64,000 bases of DNA from Pseudopedobacter sp037968815 (GTDB taxonomy: Bacteria > Bacteroidota > Bacteroidia > Sphingobacteriales > Sphingobacteriaceae). The position numbers and the translations under genes are program-made. The stretch is from contig JBBKWF010000001.1 in the NCBI GenBank assembly GCA_037968815.1, forward strand, positions 1 through 64,000, given 5' to 3'. Numbering within the stretch: the first letter of the stretch is position 1; the number at the start of each line of letters is the position of its first letter. Below the pieces are notes generated by a model. That model did no database searches, was not told the origin of the DNA, and saw only the letters and a program-made list of their open reading frames with translations. Of this stretch, positions 40,968-49,569 are shown in pieces.

Positions 40968-42335
40968 ATGCAAGTAATAAAAAATTATGTTGAACAAAAC
41001 CGTCAGCGTTTTCTCGACGAATTGTTTGAATTATTAAGATTTCCGTCTGTTAGTGCAGATCCTAAATATAAAGGTGATGTACTTAAAACCGCAGACTTTG
41101 TAGCCGAAAAACTTAAAGAAGCCGGTGCAAACCAAGTAGAGGTTTGCTCAACAGAAGGCTATCCGATAGTTTACGGAGAAAAAATAATAGACCCAGCTTT
41201 GCCTACGGTTTTGGTGTACGGACATTATGATGTTCAGCCACCAGACCCATTAGAGCTTTGGCACACACCACCTTTTGAGCCCACTTTGCGAGATGGGAAA
41301 ATTTACGCTCGTGGAGCTTGTGATGATAAAGGACAGTTTTATATGCATGTAAAAGCTTTTGAGCTGATGATGCAAACAGAAACTTTGCCTTGCAATATTA
41401 AGTTTATGATTGAAGGGGAGGAGGAAGTAGGTTCCGACAATCTGGGTAAATTTGTTGCTCAAAATACCGAAAGGTTAAAAGCTGATGTTGTTTTAATATC
41501 AGACACTTCCATGATTAGCATGGAAAACCCTTCTTTAGAAACTGGTTTGCGAGGACTAGCTTATATGGAAGTGGAAGTTCAAGGTCCAAATAGAGATTTA
41601 CACTCTGGTGTTTACGGAGGAGCGGTTGCAAACCCAGCAACTATTTTATGTCAGATGATTTCATCTCTGCATGACGAAAATAATCATATTACAATTCCTG
41701 GTTTTTACGATGATGTAATTGATCTTTCTCAAGAAGAACGAAAAGCATTAAACGATGCTCCTTTTGATTTAGACGAGTATAAAAAAGATTTATCTGTTGA
41801 TGAAGTTTGGGGCGAAAAAGGTTATTCTACCATAGAAAGAACCGGAATTAGACCAACATTAGAAGTCAACGGAATTTGGGGCGGTTATACCGGACCCGGA
41901 GCAAAAACTGTTTTGCCAGCAAAAGCGAACGCTAAAATTTCTATGCGTTTAGTTCCAGGTCAGGATTGGAAAAAGATTTCTGCTTTATTTAAAGCACACT
42001 TTGAAAGTATTGCCCCATCATCTGTTAAAGTTGATGTTGTAGCTCATCATGGTGGTACACCTTATGTAACCCCAGTTGATTCTATTGCATTTAAGGCTGC
42101 TTATAAAGCCATTCAAGAATCATTTGGTAAAGAACCAGTTCCAACAAGGGGCGGAGGAAGCATTCCTATTGTTGCACTATTTGAACAAGAATTGGGAATA
42201 AAAACAGTATTAATGGGTTTTGGTTTAGATAGTGATAACCTACACTCTCCAAATGAAAAATACGATGTTTTCAATTATTATAAAGGAATAGAGACAATCC
42301 CTTTGTTTTATAAATATTTTGCAAAATTGAGCTAA
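40968..42335 (+). CDS. M20-family metallopeptidase, dipeptidase/carnosinase-like
   Basis: 455 aa from the ATG at 40968; an in-frame TTG at 40950 is less likely. Zinc site residues are visible: VYGHYDVQPPDP (first His and Asp), ACDDKGQF (bridging Asp), EGEEEVGS (catalytic Glu and ligand), LISDTSM, and the C-terminal His in DSDNLHSPNEKY. The lid domain spans ~180-330. It lacks a signal peptide, so it is cytoplasmic. It cleaves dipeptides or acylated amino acids. It lies just after the mini-lipoprotein array and ends at a strong bidirectional terminator. Confidence 0.93.
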   Translation: MQVIKNYVEQNRQRFLDELFELLRFPSVSADPKYKGDVLKTADFVAEKLKEAGANQVEVCSTEGYPIVYGEKIIDPALPTVLVYGHYDVQPPDPLELWHTPPFEPTLRDGKIYARGACDDKGQFYMHVKAFELMMQTETLPCNIKFMIEGEEEVGSDNLGKFVAQNTERLKADVVLISDTSMISMENPSLETGLRGLAYMEVEVQGPNRDLHSGVYGGAVANPATILCQMISSLHDENNHITIPGFYDDVIDLSQEERKALNDAPFDLDEYKKDLSVDEVWGEKGYSTIERTGIRPTLEVNGIWGGYTGPGAKTVLPAKANAKISMRLVPGQDWKKISALFKAHFESIAPSSVKVDVVAHHGGTPYVTPVDSIAFKAAYKAIQESFGKEPVPTRGGGSIPIVALFEQELGIKTVLMGFGLDSDNLHSPNEKYDVFNYYKGIETIPLFYKYFAKLS

Positions 42336-42354
42336 TATATTTTTATACTCAATA

Positions 42355-42390
42355 AAAAAAGCCGTTTCTTATATAAGAAACGGCTTTTTT
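42355..42390. terminator. Bidirectional terminator between the M20 peptidase and glnN
   Basis: Perfect palindrome centred at 42372/42373 with core GCCGTTTCTTATATAAGAAA, flanked by seven As on the left and six Ts on the right. It serves both convergent genes. Confidence 0.92.
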
Positions 42391-42405
42391 ACTTTCGGCT
42401 TTTGC

Positions 42406-44580
42406 CTATTTAATGAATAACATTTCTCTGAACTTTGGTAAAGGCCAAAGGTTGTCATCAACCATTAACTCTAATTTGTCAACGTGGTAACGAATTGGCT
42501 CAAAGTATGATTTAACCTTCTCATCATAAGCAATCGCTTTATCACGAGAGTCCTCTAACTTATTAGCAGTTTTTCGCTCTTCAATCATTGCATGTACATT
42601 ATCTTTAATAAAGTTTACATGTTTAGAAATTTCTTTAATGATTAAAATTTGTGCGCTATAATTCTCTTCACCTAAACCTATATCTTTTAAACCTTTAACG
42701 TTTTCGATAAGTGAGTTTTGGTAACCAACAGCAGCTGGAATAATTACGTTAGTAACTAACTCGCCAATTACACGACCTTCAATTTGAATTTTCTTGTAAT
42801 AATCTTCCAATAAAATCTCGTGACGAGCATGACCTTCTCTTGGAGTAAATACACCAGTTTCCTGGAATAATTTGCTTGATTTTTCTGAACTTAAAGCATC
42901 TAAAGCTTTCGGTGTAGTTTTGATGTTAGATAAACCACGTTTTTCTGCTTCTTCAGCCCATTCGTCGCTGTAACCATTACCTTCAAAACGGATGTTTTTT
43001 GATTCTTTAATGTACTTTCTTAATACATTAACAATAGCAAGGTCTTTTTTCTCGCCTTTTTTAATCAATTTATCAACTTCAACTTTGAATTTATTCAATT
43101 GATCAGCCATGATGGTATTTAAAACCGTCATCGGGCTTGATGAGTTTGCAGAAGAACCAACAGCTCTCAATTCAAATTTATTTCCTGTGAACGCAAATGA
43201 AGAAGTACGGTTTCTATCTGTATTGTCAAACAAAATGTTCGGAATTTTTGGAATTCCAGCCCACATTAAGTTTTCTTCTTTAACTTTTTTGGCAACTTTA
43301 GAAGTTTCAAGTTCATCAAGCACATCGCTTAATTGACTTCCTAAAAAGATAGATATAATTGCCGGCGGTGCTTCATTAGCTCCTAAACGGTGATCATTAT
43401 GTACTGAAGCAATTGAAGCTCTTAATAAATCTGCATGCTCATGAACCGCTTTAATTGTATTTACAAAAAACGTTAAAAACATTAAGTTGTTTTTTGGCGT
43501 TTTACCTGGCGCTAAAAGATTTTTACCAGTATTAGTAATTAAAGACCAGTTATTGTGCTTACCAGATCCATTTATACCTGCGTATGGTTTTTCATGTAAT
43601 AAAACCTTAAGGTGATGTCTTTTTGCAACTTTGTCCATTAAATCCATCAACAATTGATTGTGATCAATAGCTAAGTTGATTTCTTCATATAAAGGTGCAC
43701 ACTCAAATTGAGAAGGAGCAACTTCGTTGTGACGAGTTTTTAAAGGAATACCTAATTGCAATGCTTCAATTTCGAAATCTTGCATGTAAGCAAGTACTCT
43801 TTCTGGAATAGTACCAAAATAATGGTCATCTAATTGTTGGTTCTTTGCAGAAGAATGTCCGAAAAGAGTTCTTCCTGTCAACATTAAATCTGGTCTTGCA
43901 TTAAATAATGCTAAATCAACTAAAAAGTATTCTTGCTCAATACCTAAAGAAGCATTAACCTTAGTTACTCCTTTATCAAAATAACCACAAACATCTACAG
44001 CTGCTTTGTCAAGTGCAGACATTGCTCTTAATAATGGAGCTTTGTAATCTAGCGCTTCACCAGTGTAAGCTACAAATACTGTTGGGATACATAATGTTCC
44101 TCTAAATATAAATGCTGGAGAACTTGGATCCCAAGCGGTATATCCACGAGCTTCAAAAGTACTTCTAATTCCTCCGTTAGGAAAACTAGACGCATCTGGT
44201 TCTTGTTGTACTAATGCATCAGCAGAAAACTTCTCTACTGGAGTACCGTCTGGTGCAGGCTCAAAAAACGAATCATGTTTTTCTGCAGTTGTACCAGTTA
44301 ATGGCTGAAACCAGTGCGTATAATGTGTTACGCCCTTGCTCATTGCCCATGATTTCATTGCGGCAGCAATATGTTCTGCAATATCTCTTTCTATACGTGT
44401 ACCACTCTCGCCTGCGCTAACGATTGCTTGATAAGCTTCCTTAGACATATAGGCTTTCATTTTTGGTTTATCAAAAACGTTTTGTCCATAATAGTCTGAG
44501 ATTTTGTTAGCAGGTGCTTTTACTTCAGGTATTGTTCTTCCTAATACTGATTGAAGTGCTTGAAATCTGATTGTTGACAT
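42406..44580 (-). CDS. glnN: Glutamine synthetase type III
   Basis: 724 aa, the long GSIII form typical of Bacteroidota. It makes glutamine from glutamate, ammonia and ATP as a dodecamer. Signatures include HYTHWFQPLTGTTAEKHDSF, YFGTIPERVLAYM, the ATP/metal-binding GINGSGKHNNWSL, and NRTSSFAFTGNKFELRAVGS. It is divergent from the ammonium transporter gene across a 494-bp AT-rich region, so both may respond to nitrogen limitation. No PII protein gene is next to either. Confidence 0.97.
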   Translation of the reverse strand: MSTIRFQALQSVLGRTIPEVKAPANKISDYYGQNVFDKPKMKAYMSKEAYQAIVSAGESGTRIERDIAEHIAAAMKSWAMSKGVTHYTHWFQPLTGTTAEKHDSFFEPAPDGTPVEKFSADALVQQEPDASSFPNGGIRSTFEARGYTAWDPSSPAFIFRGTLCIPTVFVAYTGEALDYKAPLLRAMSALDKAAVDVCGYFDKGVTKVNASLGIEQEYFLVDLALFNARPDLMLTGRTLFGHSSAKNQQLDDHYFGTIPERVLAYMQDFEIEALQLGIPLKTRHNEVAPSQFECAPLYEEINLAIDHNQLLMDLMDKVAKRHHLKVLLHEKPYAGINGSGKHNNWSLITNTGKNLLAPGKTPKNNLMFLTFFVNTIKAVHEHADLLRASIASVHNDHRLGANEAPPAIISIFLGSQLSDVLDELETSKVAKKVKEENLMWAGIPKIPNILFDNTDRNRTSSFAFTGNKFELRAVGSSANSSSPMTVLNTIMADQLNKFKVEVDKLIKKGEKKDLAIVNVLRKYIKESKNIRFEGNGYSDEWAEEAEKRGLSNIKTTPKALDALSSEKSSKLFQETGVFTPREGHARHEILLEDYYKKIQIEGRVIGELVTNVIIPAAVGYQNSLIENVKGLKDIGLGEENYSAQILIIKEISKHVNFIKDNVHAMIEERKTANKLEDSRDKAIAYDEKVKSYFEPIRYHVDKLELMVDDNLWPLPKFREMLFIK

Positions 44581-45074
44581 TTTTTGGTGTTTTTTATTTG
44601 TTAAAAACTGTTTTCTAATATTATCTGATAAAAGTAAGTCGTTTTTATGGGTTTTTATAATTTTTTTTTAAAATTATTTAATAATAAGGCTGTTTTGGTT
44701 GAAAATAATCCAAAATAACATGTGTTTTTTTAGATTATAGGATATTTTAAGAGATTTTTTGCTGAATTGGTTCTAATTGACTGGTGTAATTGTTGAATTG
44801 TTGGTTTATTTACTGAATTATCTTTTAGAGAAATTCTAATTTTTTACAATTTGTATTGAAATAAACTGAAATATTATCAAATATTTTAGTGTTTATTTCA
44901 ATTATCATTAAAAATAATGATAAAAGTCATATTTATTTTGGTGTTTTGAATAAAATATTGAAATTGCGAGTGTCAAAACGTTATAATATGTATTTCGTTA
45001 TAAGACATGAATTTATTTGATATCATATTTATATAACAAATTTTAATTTTAAGTAAACCCAAAAAAAACAAAAG
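44581..45074. other. Divergent glnN-amt regulatory region
   Basis: 494 bp, very AT-rich, no gene. It must hold promoters for both directions. The clearest structure is the 9-bp perfect inverted repeat at 44902-44923. A TACTTTTA box resembling a -7 element lies at 44629-44636 on the minus strand before glnN. Confidence 0.6.
44902..44923. promoter_or_regulatory. Perfect inverted repeat between glnN and amt
   Basis: TTATCATTA (44902-44910) and TAATGATAA (44915-44923) with a 4-bp AAAA centre, 151 bp before the amt ATG. Half-site length and spacing suit a dimeric transcription factor, perhaps nitrogen-responsive. Confidence 0.4.
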
Positions 45075-46409
45075 ATGGAAAGTTCATTATTAATTACACC
45101 GGTAGTCACGACCATGGTCGACTTTAAATTGCAAACATTAGCAATGTTGGCCCCAATGCAAGAAGTAGCTTCAACCGCAGAAGCTGCCAAAGAAGTTTTT
45201 TTAAATGCGAGCAATATCTGGATGATGGTTTGTGCCGCACTTGTATTTTTAATGAATATGGGATTTGCCAGTGTTGAAGCCGGATTTTCTCAAACAAAGA
45301 ATACAGTAAACATTTTGTTTAAAAATGTAATTACTCCGGTTATTGGTATTTTACTTTATGCTTTTATCGGTTTTAACTTAATGTACCCTGGATTTGAAGT
45401 TCCAGGATGGTTCGGTTTCGCCGGCTTTGGCTTATCAATGCCAGCTAATGGAGCAACTGCAGATTACGCAGGAGGCTATACTTACTTTACTGACTTCTTA
45501 TACCAAGCATTATTTGCAGCAACTACTGCAACAATTGTTTCAGGTGCAGTTGCAGAACGTATTAAATTCTCTGCTTACTTAATTTTCACTATCGTTTTTG
45601 TTGGAGTAATTTATCCAGTATTAGGTAGCTGGAACTGGGGTGGTGGTGTTGTGGCTTCATGGGGATTCCATGATTTTGCAGGTTCAACTTTAGTTCATGC
45701 TGTCGGTGGATGGGGTGCATTAGCAGGTATTATATTATTAGGCCCACGTTTAGGTAGGTTCGCTGGAAAAGATAACCCATTCCCAGCTTCTAACTTTGCT
45801 TTAGCAACTATCGGTGTATTTATCCTTTGGTTAGGTTGGTTCGGTTTTAACGGTGGTTCTGTACTATCTTCTGATCCTGCTTTAACTTCACTAGTATTAA
45901 CTAACACTACTTTAGCAGCTTGTGCTGGTGCAATAGGTGCATTCATCTTAGCTACTATCATTTTTAAAACTTACGATTTCGGATTGGTATTGAACGGTAT
46001 TCTTGCCGGTTTAGTAGGTGTTACAGCTGGTGCTGACGTAGTTGGTCCTATGGACTCTATCTACATTGGTTTTATAGCTGGAATTATAGTAGTACTAGCA
46101 GTGATTCTTTTAGAGAAACTGAAATTGGATGATGTGGTAGGTGCAATACCAGTACACTTGTTCTGTGGTGTCTGGGGAACTTTAGCTGTAGGTATCTGGG
46201 GAACAGATATGAGTTTCATAGCTCAGTTAAAAGGTGTTGCTGTTTATGGCGTTGCTGCTTTCTCTACCTCTTTTATATTATTCGCAGTAATGAAGTATAC
46301 CATGGGTATCAGAGTTTCTGCTGAAGAAGAGACTGAAGGTTTAGATGTATATGAGCATAATGTTCATGCTTATACTACTTCTTCTGTAAGTGCAAAATTA
46401 AAAGGATAA
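45075..46409 (+). CDS. amt: Ammonium transporter, Amt family
   Basis: 444 aa. About eleven membrane helices after an N-terminal ~45-residue leader. Family marks are GFASVEAGFSQTKNTVN, FAGSTLVHAVGGWGALAGI with the first pore His, LGWFGFNGGSVL, and DVVGAIPVHLFCGVWGTLAVGIW with the second pore His. It conducts ammonium across the inner membrane. It is divergent from glnN and followed by a terminator and then a porin gene. Confidence 0.96.
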   Translation: MESSLLITPVVTTMVDFKLQTLAMLAPMQEVASTAEAAKEVFLNASNIWMMVCAALVFLMNMGFASVEAGFSQTKNTVNILFKNVITPVIGILLYAFIGFNLMYPGFEVPGWFGFAGFGLSMPANGATADYAGGYTYFTDFLYQALFAATTATIVSGAVAERIKFSAYLIFTIVFVGVIYPVLGSWNWGGGVVASWGFHDFAGSTLVHAVGGWGALAGIILLGPRLGRFAGKDNPFPASNFALATIGVFILWLGWFGFNGGSVLSSDPALTSLVLTNTTLAACAGAIGAFILATIIFKTYDFGLVLNGILAGLVGVTAGADVVGPMDSIYIGFIAGIIVVLAVILLEKLKLDDVVGAIPVHLFCGVWGTLAVGIWGTDMSFIAQLKGVAVYGVAAFSTSFILFAVMKYTMGIRVSAEEETEGLDVYEHNVHAYTTSSVSAKLKG

Positions 46410-46416
46410 CTCCTCT

Positions 46417-46452
46417 AAAGTAGGAAGAGGGAAGTCTCTTCCTGCTTTATTT
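46417..46452 (+). terminator. Hairpin after amt
   Basis: AAAGTAGGAAGAG (46417-46429) / CTCTTCCTGCTTT (46436-46448) with one G-T pair, then ATTT. Probably a partial terminator between amt and the porin gene. Confidence 0.6.
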
Positions 46453-46483
46453 ACATAATAACTAAACCCAAAATAATAATAAC

Positions 46484-47518
46484 ATGAAAAAAGGATTATT
46501 AACATTAGCTACTACAGTAGCAGTTGCATTTGCAGCAAGTGCACAAACAGACTCTACATCAACACCCTTAGAAGTATCAGGATCGGTAGATACATATTTC
46601 AAATACGATTTTGCTGAAACTTCAAATATACCTACTAGTTTTGCTGACCAACAAAACTCTATTTCACTAGGAATGGTTGATATTGCCTTGAAAAAATCAA
46701 CAGGAAAAGCTTCATTTGTTGGAGAGTTATCTTTTGGGCCAAGAAGTGAATCTTCTATCCCTGTTGGTGGTTTCCATATCCAAAATTTGTACGCTAGTTA
46801 TGCTTTCACTGATCAGTTTAGCATGACCGCGGGTTATATGGGTACATTTGTTGGATATGAGGTAATATCACCAGTTCCTAATTTTAACTATTCTACATCA
46901 TATCTTTTTGCTAACGGCCCGTTCCAAAATGCTGGAATTAAAGCAAACTACAGCTTCTCTGATAAAGTAGGGGTGATGGTAGGTTTGTTTAACGATTGGA
47001 ACGTATATCAAGATTTAAATGGTATTTCTTCTTTTGGTGCTCAATTATATGTATCACCAGTTGAAGGTTGGGATGCTTACGTAAACTTTTTGAGTGGAAC
47101 GTCTGCTAGCGGTGTAGGAACTTATACTTCTGGAACTGTATTGGATTTAACTACAACTTACCAAATTACTGATAAGTTTATGTTAGGCTTAAATGCAGCA
47201 GATTATGACCAAGGAACTGATACTCCAGATGGAAGTGAATATTCTGGTATTGCGTTATATCCACAATATAGCATTACTGATAACTTTGCTTTAGGTTTAA
47301 GAGGTGAGTATTTTAAATATAAGGATGTTGGTAGTGTTGAAGGTGAGTCAATCAAAGCCTTTACTTTAACTGCAAACTTAAAAGCAGGTGGTTTAAGGTT
47401 TATTCCTGAAGTTAGATTAGATAATTCTAAAACTAATACTTTTGGTTTTATTAAATCAGATGGTTCAGCTACCAAATCAGCTTCACAAGTTTCTTTAGCT
47501 TTGGTTTACGAGTTTTAG
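46484..47518 (+). CDS. Outer-membrane beta-barrel porin (OmpL-like, BBP2-type)
   Basis: 344 aa. Signal peptide MKKGLLTLATTVAVAFAASAQ. The mature chain starts with a strand VSGSVDTYFKYDFAE and runs as ~16 amphipathic strands, ending SASQVSLALVYEF with the C-terminal aromatic residue typical of barrels. Barrels of this type often follow amt in Bacteroidota and may allow entry of ammonium or small nitrogen compounds across the outer membrane. Function here is inferred from the linkage. A strong terminator follows. Confidence 0.8.
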   Translation: MKKGLLTLATTVAVAFAASAQTDSTSTPLEVSGSVDTYFKYDFAETSNIPTSFADQQNSISLGMVDIALKKSTGKASFVGELSFGPRSESSIPVGGFHIQNLYASYAFTDQFSMTAGYMGTFVGYEVISPVPNFNYSTSYLFANGPFQNAGIKANYSFSDKVGVMVGLFNDWNVYQDLNGISSFGAQLYVSPVEGWDAYVNFLSGTSASGVGTYTSGTVLDLTTTYQITDKFMLGLNAADYDQGTDTPDGSEYSGIALYPQYSITDNFALGLRGEYFKYKDVGSVEGESIKAFTLTANLKAGGLRFIPEVRLDNSKTNTFGFIKSDGSATKSASQVSLALVYEF

Positions 47519-47541
47519 CACATACACACAATAAAACTTAT

Positions 47542-47580
47542 AAAGCCTCCGATTTTTTTCAAATCGGAGGCTTTATTTTT
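47542..47580 (+). terminator. Terminator of the porin gene
   Basis: Perfect 14-bp stem AAAGCCTCCGATTT (47542-47555) / AAATCGGAGGCTTT (47561-47574), then ATTTTT. Confidence 0.9.
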
Positions 47581-47643
47581 TCAAGAAAATGAGGTAACAA
47601 AAATATTGAGTTATACGCAATAGAGTAAAATATCTGTCGTTTT

Positions 47644-48519
47644 ATGATAAATTTAAACCTTACCGCTATGTTATTCTCAAAAATTGATGTCAACAAGGTT
47701 GAGTGGCTTAATCTTGTTTTTGAAAATCGAAACCAGTCTTACGGGGCTTATGTGCTTAGGCGAGATTCGGGAACTTACCTTTTTAAATCCCTGTTGATTA
47801 CTGGTTTTTTATTTGGAGGCGCAGTGTTTTTATCAACGCTCAACAGTAAGCTCACAGTTGATGACCCAATTATTTGTTCATTACCCATTTTAGAACCTGA
47901 AGTAATAAATTTAACACCTATTGAAATTGTGAAACCAAAGCCCCAAACTAGATATAAAGAGACGGTTTTGCCTTCTGAAGCTACAGTTAAAACAGAGTTA
48001 CAGCAAGTTAATTTTAGCGGGAAACTGAACCCCGTAAAAGACGAGTTGGTAGTTACAGAAATGCCAACAGCTAAACAGATTGAAGAAAGTGTTATTGGGT
48101 TAACAAATGAAACAGGTATAACCGGTGATGGTAATAGCAATGGGGCTAACTTAGATGGGAGTTCTGGTAGCGCTGGTAATGGGTTGTCTGATTGTACAGA
48201 TATTTATAATATAGGTACTTTAGAAATTATGCCTGAATTCCCTGGAGGGATGAAAGCTTGGGCAAATTTTTTAACAAAAAACTTGTATTATCCTGTAAAT
48301 GCCAGAGAAAATGGGGTAAGTGGAAAAGTCCTTTTGTCATTTGTAATTGAAAAAAACGGAGAAATATCTAATTTAAAAGTGATTAAAGGAATTGGCGGAG
48401 GATGTGACGAGGAAGCAATGCGTGTAATTAAAAAATCGCCATTTTGGAAACCGGGTATGCAAAATGGGAGAGCGGTTAGGGTGGCCTATATAATGCCTGT
48501 GGTTTTTAGAATGGAATAG
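47644..48519 (+). CDS. TonB-family energy-transducing protein
   Basis: 291 aa. The N-terminus LVFENRNQSYGAYVLRRDSG precedes a membrane helix (LLITGFLFGGAVFLSTL), the layout of Bacteroidota TonB proteins. A Pro-containing linker (IEIVKPKPQTRYKETVLP) follows. The C-terminal TonB domain has KVLLSFVIEKNGEISNLKVIK, EEAMRVIKKSPFWKPGMQNG and VVFRME. No ExbB/ExbD or receptor gene is adjacent, so this is an orphan TonB. An internal ATG at 47668 is an alternative start. Confidence 0.92.
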   Translation: MINLNLTAMLFSKIDVNKVEWLNLVFENRNQSYGAYVLRRDSGTYLFKSLLITGFLFGGAVFLSTLNSKLTVDDPIICSLPILEPEVINLTPIEIVKPKPQTRYKETVLPSEATVKTELQQVNFSGKLNPVKDELVVTEMPTAKQIEESVIGLTNETGITGDGNSNGANLDGSSGSAGNGLSDCTDIYNIGTLEIMPEFPGGMKAWANFLTKNLYYPVNARENGVSGKVLLSFVIEKNGEISNLKVIKGIGGGCDEEAMRVIKKSPFWKPGMQNGRAVRVAYIMPVVFRME

Positions 48520-48543
48520 GGAGTGAAAGAGTAGTTTTTTCTT

Positions 48544-48577
48544 AAAGCTGTTTTCTTAAATGAAAATGGCTTTTTTT
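48544..48577 (+). terminator. Terminator of the TonB gene
   Basis: AAAGCTGTTTTC (48544-48555) / GAAAATGGCTTT (48562-48573) with two wobble pairs and a six-base loop, followed by TTTT. Confidence 0.65.
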
Positions 48578-48618
48578 ATAGTCCAAAAATTAATTACTTT
48601 GGGAGTTAAATAACTGTA

Positions 48619-49569
48619 ATGCTTAAAGAAGTTGATAGAAAGGTTTGGGAAGAAGAGATTGCATCTCAGAAAACTTCTATTTTTGATGAACCCGATTATT
48701 TGAGTACTGTATCCTCTTTGTACAACACGATAGTAAAATATTGGATCGTATATAAAAAAGATAAAGCTGTCATTGGTTTTGCCACTCATATAAAAAACAA
48801 TTCTGTAATTGTACCTAATCATTATTCTTATTCTAGTTTTTGGTTTGATGAGCAGGTTATAAGTGGTTTCTCTTTTTATGAGTATTTAGAGAAAGGTCTC
48901 TCGATATTAAAAGAAAAGTATAAGTACATTTCTTTTCGGCTACCTCCGCACATTAAAGATATAAGAGCATTTAATTTTCATGGATTTACTTCAAAAGTAG
49001 CTTATACTTATATAAAACAAACAAATGAGGAGCTAGTCTATAGAAACGATGTTAAAGTTAAGTTGAAAAAAGCTCAACAACAGGGCTTTGAGTTTTCTTA
49101 TAATAAGTATTATGAAGATGTTTTAAGACAACAATTAGAAGATTTTCCTTACTTCGGGTATAGTAAAGCTCAAACAACGTTTTACAGATATTATTTTGAT
49201 ATTTTAATTAAAAAAGGTTTTTTAAAAAGCTTTGCAGTACATCAGAATAAAAAATTAATTGCCTCTGCTTTAATACTGGTGGATGTTAAACACAAAAAAG
49301 GATATAATTTATTAATATCTGCATCAAAAACTAACTACTCGGGTGATGCCAGTACTTTTTTGTATCATCAAATATTTTTGCACTTAAAAGAATCAAATAT
49401 TCTTTTCTCGGATTTGTACGGCGCTGATATGAAAGGGATTGCAAACTATAAAGCCGGCTTTAAAGGTGATTTAGAAAATCATTATATTGTTAATTTAGGC
49501 TTTTCGGAAAGGTTTGTAACTACTACAATTCTTAAGTTAAAGAAAACTATCAAATCATTTTTTCGCTAA
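48619..49569 (+). CDS. FemAB-like GNAT-fold acyl/aminoacyl transferase
   Basis: 316 aa. Two GNAT-like halves. The second has KSFAVHQNKKLIASALILVD, DASTFLYHQIFLHLKESNI and LYGADMKGIANYKAGFKGDL, the standard FemAB/CelD-type C-terminal signature. No signal peptide. FemAB relatives transfer aminoacyl groups to lipid-linked sugars or peptides. It ends 15 bp inside the convergent asnB-like gene and heads the glycan region. A role in adding an acyl or aminoacyl group to a surface sugar is plausible. Confidence 0.8.
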   Translation: MLKEVDRKVWEEEIASQKTSIFDEPDYLSTVSSLYNTIVKYWIVYKKDKAVIGFATHIKNNSVIVPNHYSYSSFWFDEQVISGFSFYEYLEKGLSILKEKYKYISFRLPPHIKDIRAFNFHGFTSKVAYTYIKQTNEELVYRNDVKVKLKKAQQQGFEFSYNKYYEDVLRQQLEDFPYFGYSKAQTTFYRYYFDILIKKGFLKSFAVHQNKKLIASALILVDVKHKKGYNLLISASKTNYSGDASTFLYHQIFLHLKESNILFSDLYGADMKGIANYKAGFKGDLENHYIVNLGFSERFVTTTILKLKKTIKSFFR

